NCBI GenBank assembly: GCA_900547805.1
Contig: URIE01000054.1
Coordinates: 1 to 11,106, forward strand
Direction of reading: 5' to 3'
Origin: an uncultured Collinsella sp.
GTDB taxonomy: Bacteria; Actinomycetota; Coriobacteriia; Coriobacteriales; Coriobacteriaceae
Length of the DNA: 11,106 nucleotides
The stretch's first letter is position 1. Each line of letters opens with the position of its first letter. The position numbers were made by a program, and so were the translations under genes. Under the pieces are notes generated by a model. It did no database searches. It was not told the origin of the DNA and was given only the letters and a program-made list of their open reading frames with translations. Below are positions 6,168-11,106 of this stretch, in pieces.

Positions 6168-6737
6168 GCAGAGCTCGTGTTGCTCGCCGCTGGCCTTTCG
6201 ATGGACGCCTTTGCCGTTTCCATCTGCAAGGGCCTTGGCATGAAGAAAATCAACCTTAAAGTCGCCGTGGTGCTCGGTCTGTTCTTTGGCGGCTTTCAGG
6301 CCGGCATGCCCGTAATCGGATGGGCGCTCGGCAGTCAATTCATGGGCTTCATCGGACCCATCGACCATTGGATCGCCTTTATCCTTTTGGCCTTCATCGG
6401 CGGCAAAATGCTGTGGGAAGCCTTTACCGAGGACGAGGATGAAGGCGACGGCAAGGATGCCGAAAAGATTGACCTGGGCGAGTACCTGATCCTCGCCATC
6501 GCCACCTCAATCGACGCCCTGGCCGTGGGCATCTCGTTCGCCGCGCTTTCGGTCGACATCGTTCCCGCCGCATCGCTCATTGGCATCACAACGTTTATCT
6601 TCTCCGTCGCCGGCGTAGCGATCGGCCACACCTTTGGCGCGCGCTACGAAAAACCCGCCACCATCGTGGGTGGCGTCGTGCTCATCCTCATCGGGCTTAA
6701 GATCTTACTTGAGCATCTGGGGATCCTCGCGATATAA
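6159..6737 (+). CDS. mntP: Manganese efflux pump MntP
   Basis: This 192-residue inner-membrane protein of the MntP (YebN) family exports Mn2+. It has six predicted membrane segments in two homologous halves. Each half has the family signature with a membrane aspartate: SMDAFAVS (D16) and SIDALAVG (D119). Glycine-rich GGFQAGMP (44-51) and the end of the second half are also typical. The central loop (about 90-104) is very acidic (EDEDEGDGKD). The ATG is preceded by AGGGAG at 7 bp. The gene runs divergently from disA and ends about 120 bp before hipB with no clear terminator between. The leader may regulate it. Confidence 0.95.
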   Translation: MGLAELVLLAAGLSMDAFAVSICKGLGMKKINLKVAVVLGLFFGGFQAGMPVIGWALGSQFMGFIGPIDHWIAFILLAFIGGKMLWEAFTEDEDEGDGKDAEKIDLGEYLILAIATSIDALAVGISFAALSVDIVPAASLIGITTFIFSVAGVAIGHTFGARYEKPATIVGGVVLILIGLKILLEHLGILAI

Positions 6738-6776
6738 AAAACGCCTCTCATAAGCCAACGTCAATGTAGGAGTCTC

Positions 6777-6792
6777 ATGCAGAGTTTTGCAT
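6777..6792 (+). promoter_or_regulatory. hipBA operator O1
   Basis: The dyad ATGCA-N6-TGCAT matches O2 in 14 of 16 positions. A CATAAT (6790-6795), five of six to a -10 consensus, overlaps its right edge but has no good -35 box. Confidence 0.6.
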
Positions 6793-6803
6793 AATGCCTA
6801 TTC

Positions 6804-6819
6804 GTGCAGACTTTTGCAT
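6804..6819 (+). promoter_or_regulatory. hipBA operator O2
   Basis: GTGCAGACTTTTGCAT has its centre 27 bp from O1. It is the exact reverse complement of O3, so the pair also forms a 16-bp hairpin in RNA. Confidence 0.65.
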
Positions 6820-6830
6820 GTCATACTGAT

Positions 6831-6846
6831 ATGCAAAAGTCTGCAC
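6831..6846 (-). promoter_or_regulatory. hipBA operator O3 (inverted)
   Basis: This is the exact reverse complement of O2, centred 27 bp further on. It ends 3 bp before the hipB ribosome site AGGAG (6850-6854). Confidence 0.65.
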
Positions 6847-6860
6847 GTTAGGAGATAGCC

Positions 6861-7331
6861 GTGGATACCCTTCCCATCACCACACCGCGCCAAGCTGGCA
6901 TCTACGTGCGCCAGGCACGCGAGGCTCAGGGTCTCACCCGTGCCGCCCTCGCCAAAAAGGCCGGTGTTTCGGAGCGCCTGCTCGCATCGCTCGAGCTAGG
7001 AGACGCCACCGGCATTCGACTCGACAAGTTGCTGGCGATTTTCGACGCTCTTGGACTGGTACTCGCAGCACAAGGGGATATCGACGAAGCGAAAAACGAG
7101 CAACCAGTCGACGCCCCGCATGCCAATCCGCTGCCTCGCAGCATCCCCAGGCGACATCACACTCAACGCCCTCATCATCGCAACCGTTGCAGTACCACCA
7201 TTCCGGCTCTTGCAGATGCCCCCTTTACATCCGCACTCTACGACAAGGCCTTCGCCGATTTCGCCATGTCCAATCTCGGAGTCTCGATTGCCGCAAACGC
7301 ATCTGACCAAACCAAGCCCGAAGGGAAATAG
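6861..7331 (+). CDS. HipB-like antitoxin, helix-turn-helix regulator
   Basis: The 156-residue protein starts at GTG with AGGAG 6 bp upstream. Residues about 9-72 are a Cro/C1-type helix-turn-helix domain (QARE..GLTRAALAKKAGVSERLLASLELG), the HipB fold. HipB binds operators and HipA as a dimer, neutralising the kinase and repressing the operon. The three dyads upstream are its likely targets. Escherichia coli HipB has 88 residues, so the tail (about 75-156) is long. Its middle (about 94-113, RRHHTQRPHHRNRC) looks unlike coding sequence, while the next frame reads well (GDITLNALIIATV) at about 7150-7190. The end (LADAPFTSALYDKAFADF onward) looks natural again in the annotated frame. Two compensating indels are possible. 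The stop lies 3 bp before hipA. Confidence 0.85.
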   Translation: MDTLPITTPRQAGIYVRQAREAQGLTRAALAKKAGVSERLLASLELGDATGIRLDKLLAIFDALGLVLAAQGDIDEAKNEQPVDAPHANPLPRSIPRRHHTQRPHHRNRCSTTIPALADAPFTSALYDKAFADFAMSNLGVSIAANASDQTKPEGK

Positions 7332-7334
7332 CCA

Positions 7335-8639
7335 ATGGCCAAAACTTCACTTCGGACCTTTATTTGCGGCGTACCTGCGGGAACGCTCACGCAAGATGAG
7401 AACGGTCTTATCAGCTTTACCTACGATCGGGACTATGACGGGCCGGCCCTATCAACCAACATGCCCGTATCAAATCGCACATACGGACAACAGGTCATGA
7501 ATCCGTACTTGTTTGGCCTTCTGCCCGACAGCGAGGACCAACGAAAAGCGATTGCCGCCGAATTCGACGCCAGGCCCAATAATCCCGTTGCGCTGCTCAG
7601 CCATATCGGACTCGACTGTCCGGGCGGAGTGCAGTTTTGCGCCGAAGAAGACGTCGACGCCGTCCTACATCGCGCCGGCGAATACCGCCCTATAGACGAC
7701 CACGAGATTGCCTTGCGCCTCAAGTCGATCAGAGATGACCGCGAGGCATCGTGGATGGGCCTAGATGAAAGTTGGTCACTTGGGGGCAACCAGGGCAAGT
7801 TCGCACTCGCACTCATAGACGGCCGCTGGTGCGAATGCGTGGGTTCCTCGCCCACGACGCATATTTTCAAAAATGGCGTTATCGGTTTTAAGCTCGAGGC
7901 CCTTAATGAGTTTGTCTGCATGAAAAGCGCCCAGCGCGCGGGTATCGCAACGGCAAACGTTGAATATCGCTTATTTGAGGACGAGCCCGCTCTCATTGTT
8001 GAGCGCTATGACCGTGTGAAAGTCAAAGACGGAACAATCATGCGTCTACACCAAGAAGACCTCTGTCAGGCCCTTGGAGTGATGCCCGCCCAAAAGTACA
8101 CGGCAGATGGCGGCCCGACCGCACGTGATATTCAGGAACTCCTCGTCAATACGAGCCACCATCAACTTAACCTGTATCTGTTTACGCAGATACTTTTCTT
8201 TAACGCCATCATCGGCGCACCGGACGCGCATGCGAAGAACTATTCCCTGCTCCTTGGAAACGGCGGCACGGCCATGATGGCCCGGATGTACGATGTCGCG
8301 TCGGGCTTGGCATACGAACGCATGCGGCGAAAAGCACGCCTTGCCATGAGCGTTGGTGGAGAGAACCGTGTAGGACGCATCGGACCCAACGCGATTCGCC
8401 GCTATCACGGCATGGGCGACCCCGCGCTGGAAGCGGCGCTCACCGATGCCGGGCTGACCGAGAAGTTTTGTTTTGCGACCATGATGGACCTCGCCTACGA
8501 AGTTCCCATTTGCATGGAAGAGGTCATGGACGAATACGCCGACCTGCCCGGCATGGCGGACCTGCGCGAGCATATGCTCGGCCCCGTCCGCGAAAACTGC
8601 CAGCGCACCCTCGACCTCATCAAGGCGGATATGGGCTAG
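7335..8639 (+). CDS. HipA-like serine/threonine kinase toxin
   Basis: The 434-residue product has the HipA kinase architecture. An N-terminal subdomain (about 1-110) contains the MNPYLFGLLPD segment. The P-loop is SLGGNQGK (148-155), with S148 aligned to the region of the serine that HipA autophosphorylates. RLHQEDLCQALG (237-248) is characteristic of the family. The catalytic loop is NAIIGAPDAHAKN (D297, K301, N302), and the metal-binding YDVAS motif carries D320. All key residues are present, so it should be active. E. coli HipA phosphorylates glutamyl-tRNA synthetase and halts growth; the target here is unknown. It is co-transcribed with hipB (3-bp gap). A weak AAGGGA ribosome site lies at the end of hipB. 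It converges with pepD across a shared hairpin terminator. Confidence 0.92.
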   Translation: MAKTSLRTFICGVPAGTLTQDENGLISFTYDRDYDGPALSTNMPVSNRTYGQQVMNPYLFGLLPDSEDQRKAIAAEFDARPNNPVALLSHIGLDCPGGVQFCAEEDVDAVLHRAGEYRPIDDHEIALRLKSIRDDREASWMGLDESWSLGGNQGKFALALIDGRWCECVGSSPTTHIFKNGVIGFKLEALNEFVCMKSAQRAGIATANVEYRLFEDEPALIVERYDRVKVKDGTIMRLHQEDLCQALGVMPAQKYTADGGPTARDIQELLVNTSHHQLNLYLFTQILFFNAIIGAPDAHAKNYSLLLGNGGTAMMARMYDVASGLAYERMRRKARLAMSVGGENRVGRIGPNAIRRYHGMGDPALEAALTDAGLTEKFCFATMMDLAYEVPICMEEVMDEYADLPGMADLREHMLGPVRENCQRTLDLIKADMG

Positions 8640-8668
8640 GCGCCAATCAATCCACATTTCTTAAAAGA

Positions 8669-8708
8669 AGAGGGGGGCACCCGTCGCAAAAGTTCGGATG
8701 CCCCCTCT
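8669..8708 (-). terminator. Hairpin terminator between convergent hipA and pepD
   Basis: The arms AGAGGGGGGCA (8669-8679) and TGCCCCCTCT (8699-8708) pair with one bulged G. On the minus strand the stem is followed by TCTTTTAA, so it fits as a terminator of pepD. On the plus strand no T tract follows, so hipA termination there would be weaker. Confidence 0.75.
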
Positions 8709-8764
8709 CGTAATGTCATTTGCAATCCGCTAGCACGTGGCTCGAACTGCTGCTAGCGCGACCC

Positions 8765-10222
8765 TTACGCGGCAAGGCGCTTGAGGACGTCGATGAGCAG
8801 CTCGTAGAAGCGCTCGGCAGAAGCGAGCTCCATGCTCTCGTCCGGGGTGTGGACATCGGAGAGCGTCGGGCCCACGGCGATGGCGTCCAGGCCGTGCAGG
8901 GCCTCGGCAAACAGGCCGCACTCAAGGCCGGCGTGAATGGACTCGATGCGCAGCTCGGATCCAAAGAGCTCGCGATAGCTCTCGACAAAAACGTCGCGGA
9001 CCGGCGAATGCTCGGCATAGCTCCAGCCGGGATACTCGAACTCAAACTTGGCGTCGAAGCCCAAGACATCGGCCAGCGTCTGCAGGCGGTCCTTGAACTC
9101 GTTCTGCAGCGAGGTGATCGAGGAGCGCGGGGACAGCATGATCTTGACCTGGTCGTCGGAAGTAGCGACCACGCCGATGTTGGAGGAAACCTCGACGGAG
9201 CCGTCGGTGGCGACGTTGCGGCGAATCACGCCGTTAGGGGCAAGACGCAGGGCGCGGATGAGGGCAAGCGCGGACTTCTGATCCATGGCCTCGACCTCGG
9301 CGTCGTCGGCAATCTCGACGGTGCAGGTAAAGCCGGGATCGAAGACCTCGAGCTCGGCAGTGACGTCGGCGATGATGCCCTTTGCGATCTGGGCCGCGGC
9401 CTCGGCGGCAGCGTGGTCGGCGTAAACCAGCTCGGCCTTGCACTCACGGTTGATGGCGTTGTCCTTAGTGCCGCCGTTAAAGCTAACGATGGCGGGCTCG
9501 CCGGCGACCATCAGGCGGTCGATGATGCGGGCCATGATGAGGTTGCCGTTGCCGCGCTCCAGGTTGATATCGCTGCCGGAGTGACCGCCCAGCAGGCCGG
9601 AGATGTCGAGCGTGAGGGTACTACCGGTCTTGTGCTCGCGCACGATGGGGCACGTGTAGGTAACGACGACGCCGCCGGCGCAGCTGACGGTGGCAACGCC
9701 CTCTTCCTCGGAGTCAAGGTTAATCATGGTGCGGGCGCTAATCTGGGACTTGTCGAGCGTCTCGGCGCCGACCAGGCCAGTCTCCTCGTCGGTGGTGAAT
9801 ACGCACTCGAGGGCGGGGTGAGCAATCGAATCGTCGTTGAGCACAGTAAGCATCAGAGCGACAGCAATACCGTTGTCGGCGCCCAGGGTGGTGCCGTTAG
9901 CGGTGAGGACGCCGTCCTTGACGACCAGGTCGATACCGTCGGTCGTAAAGTCGTGCTCAACAGAGCCCAACTTGTCGCACACCATATCGATGTGGCCCTG
10001 CAGCATCACGGTCGGGGCATTCTCGGCGCCGGCAGAAGCGGGCTTGCGAATGATGACGTTGTAGACCTCGTCCTGGTACACATCGAGGCCGCGCTCCTTG
10101 GCAAACGCAACCAGGAAATCGCTGATGCCCTTCTCGTTGCCAGACCCACGGGGGATCGCGCTGACCTCCTCAAAGAAATGGAACAGCTGGGCGGGCTCGT
10201 AGCCGGTAATCTTGTAGTCCAT
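8765..10222 (-). CDS. pepD: Aminoacyl-histidine dipeptidase, M20 family (PepD)
   Basis: This 485-residue cytosolic metallopeptidase should cleave dipeptides, including aminoacyl-histidines such as carnosine, using two metal ions. Metal and catalytic residues are in the expected order: GHIDMV (H77, D79), GADNGIA (D116), DEETGLVGA (E146, E147) and NLDSEE (D170). The bridging GGHSG (212-216) follows. A C-terminal IHAGLECG (H430) and DVHTPDE (H458) complete the site. The ATG at 10220-10222 has AGGAGG 4 bp upstream. Longer in-frame starts before it lack a ribosome site. It is a single-gene unit, opposite in direction to hipBA and in the same direction as clpC, with a promoter and terminator of its own. 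Confidence 0.95.
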   Translation of the reverse strand: MDYKITGYEPAQLFHFFEEVSAIPRGSGNEKGISDFLVAFAKERGLDVYQDEVYNVIIRKPASAGAENAPTVMLQGHIDMVCDKLGSVEHDFTTDGIDLVVKDGVLTANGTTLGADNGIAVALMLTVLNDDSIAHPALECVFTTDEETGLVGAETLDKSQISARTMINLDSEEEGVATVSCAGGVVVTYTCPIVREHKTGSTLTLDISGLLGGHSGSDINLERGNGNLIMARIIDRLMVAGEPAIVSFNGGTKDNAINRECKAELVYADHAAAEAAAQIAKGIIADVTAELEVFDPGFTCTVEIADDAEVEAMDQKSALALIRALRLAPNGVIRRNVATDGSVEVSSNIGVVATSDDQVKIMLSPRSSITSLQNEFKDRLQTLADVLGFDAKFEFEYPGWSYAEHSPVRDVFVESYRELFGSELRIESIHAGLECGLFAEALHGLDAIAVGPTLSDVHTPDESMELASAERFYELLIDVLKRLAA

Positions 10223-10226
10223 GGTG

Positions 10227-10232
10227 CCTCCT
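10227..10232 (-). promoter_or_regulatory. Ribosome binding site fixing the pepD start
   Basis: AGGAGG on the minus strand, 4 bp before the ATG at 10222, rules out the in-frame start 105 bp further upstream. Confidence 0.8.
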
Positions 10233-10266
10233 TGGCGCAACTGGTTAGACAGTAAGACATGCGACT

Positions 10267-10295
10267 TGTATATTCCCAGACTTTGCGTGCATAAA
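10267..10295 (-). promoter_or_regulatory. Candidate promoter of pepD
   Basis: On the minus strand TATACA (10267-10272) is a good -10 box. TTTATG (10290-10295) is a weak -35 box 17 bp away. Transcription would begin near 10260 with a leader of about 38 nt. Confidence 0.4.
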
Positions 10296-10331
10296 CCAGT
10301 CGAAAACGCCGAGCGCCCTCGCATCATCGGC

Positions 10332-10359
10332 TAACGGTGGACCGTATAGCGTAACGGTC
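10332..10359. repeat. ACGGT repeat cluster upstream of pepD
   Basis: TAACGGT occurs at 10332-10338 and 10352-10358, 20 bp apart in the same direction, and ACCGT lies inverted at 10341-10345. GACCGT/ACGGTC (10340-10345, 10354-10359) form a 6-bp dyad. It may be an operator, or chance. Confidence 0.3.
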
Positions 10360-10379
10360 ACAACTTCCGCAGCTCTACA

Positions 10380-10411
10380 AATCGAGGCGCCCTTTCCGGA
10401 GCGCCTCGATT
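10380..10411 (-). terminator. Hairpin terminator of clpC
   Basis: Perfect 11-bp arms (10380-10390 and 10401-10411, ATCGAGGCGC type) enclose a 10-nt loop. It lies 25 bp after the clpC stop. The T tract on the minus strand is short (ATTTGT), so termination may be partial. Confidence 0.65.
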
Positions 10412-10436
10412 GCGCGTATCAAATTGTCGCCACGCC

Positions 10437-11106
10437 CTACAGCGCGCCGGAACCGGCTTGCATCATGCCGCCGGGGCCCGAGCTCACGCCACTGCTCACA
10501 GGCGCGGCGTTTCCGGTGTGCGGCGCCGCCGGAGCGGTATCGCCCCCGAGTGCACCCGCCGGACGCGGCGCCGGAATCTCACCCGTGCCGTGGCTAAAGA
10601 CAAACTTGCCGTCGACCACGTCGCACAGGACGGTATCGCCCTCGCCCCACTCGCCAGCCAGAAGCTCCTCGGACAGCGGATCCTCGATGAGCTTTTGAAT
10701 AGCACGGCGCAGCGGACGCGCACCGTTGGTGAGGTCGGTGCCCTCGGCCACGATCTTGTCGTAGGCCGCATCGGTGAGCTTGATGTTCATGCCGTTGGCA
10801 ATCAGGCGCTGACGCAGATCGTCCACCAGCAGGTGCGCGATCTTAGTCAGATTCTCGCCCGAAAGCTTCTGGAACACCACGATGTCATCGATACGGTTGA
10901 GCAGCTCGGGGCGGAACAGGCGCTTGAGCTCGCCCATCGCACGGCCGCGGATCTCACTCGACGTGAGACCCTGCTCGCCGGTGGTGCCAAAGCCCACGCT
11001 CGCATCCTGCGCAATCTCGCGGGCGCCCACGTTGGACGTCATGATGATCACGGTGTTGCGGAAGTCGACCGTCTTGCCCTGGCTATCGGTCAGGCGGCCC
11101 TCCTCC
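10437..11106 (-). CDS. clpC: ClpC-type AAA+ unfoldase, C-terminal part (cut by window edge)
   Basis: The last 222 residues of a Clp ATPase are present; the 5' end lies beyond the window. They cover the end of the second AAA+ module. GRLTDSQGKTVDFRNT leads into VIIMTSNVGA (19-28), with the sensor-1 asparagine. The arginine-finger segment FRPELLNRID is at 64-73, and the sensor-2 GARPLRR is at 128-134, within the D2 small domain. ClpC partners with ClpP to unfold and degrade proteins; the ClpP-binding loop would lie upstream. After VVDGKFVF there is a tail of about 50 residues rich in Gly, Ala, Pro and Ser, longer than in Bacillus ClpC. It belongs to the ancestral clpC-disA neighbourhood. Confidence 0.93.
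   Translation of the reverse strand, partial: EEGRLTDSQGKTVDFRNTVIIMTSNVGAREIAQDASVGFGTTGEQGLTSSEIRGRAMGELKRLFRPELLNRIDDIVVFQKLSGENLTKIAHLLVDDLRQRLIANGMNIKLTDAAYDKIVAEGTDLTNGARPLRRAIQKLIEDPLSEELLAGEWGEGDTVLCDVVDGKFVFSHGTGEIPAPRPAGALGGDTAPAAPHTGNAAPVSSGVSSGPGGMMQAGSGAL

Overview
The window looks like a chromosomal segment of a high-GC gut actinobacterium of the class Coriobacteriia, most likely Collinsella or a close relative. This is an inference from gene content, from codon use strongly biased to G or C at third positions, and from the character of the proteins; no database was searched.

Layout. Positions 40-114 (minus strand) hold a tRNA-Thr(TGT) with its own promoter, followed by a 223-bp spacer with an unusual pair of overlapping inverted repeats and a broken copy of the tRNA anticodon region. 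From 338 to 5938 on the minus strand runs a tight housekeeping block, transcribed in the order disA (c-di-AMP synthase) - ispD - ispF (MEP isoprenoid pathway) - cysS (cysteinyl-tRNA synthetase) - rlmB (23S rRNA 2'-O-methyltransferase) - yacP/rae1-like NYN nuclease. Junctions are overlaps or 3-bp gaps, except the cysS-rlmB gap (255 bp), which holds two tandem, elaborately folded palindromic units. At 6159-8639 on the plus strand lie mntP (manganese exporter) and a hipB-hipA toxin-antitoxin type operon with three evenly spaced operators. Then a minus-strand pepD (M20 dipeptidase) at 8765-10222, and the 3' end of clpC at 10437-11106.

Context. The order clpC ... disA-ispD-ispF-cysS-rlmB-yacP matches the well-known Bacillus subtilis clpC-radA-disA-yacL-ispD-ispF-gltX-cysE-cysS-mrnC-rlmB-yacP cluster. 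Here radA, yacL, gltX, cysE and mrnC are absent, and pepD, hipBA and mntP lie between clpC and disA. The housekeeping genes look ordinary. The most unusual signals are non-coding: the tandem structured element at 1975-2182, the 27-bp-phased operator array upstream of hipB, the alternative-pairing leader of mntP, and the repeats beside the tRNA. The C-terminal tail of hipB also shows a local switch of the best coding frame.
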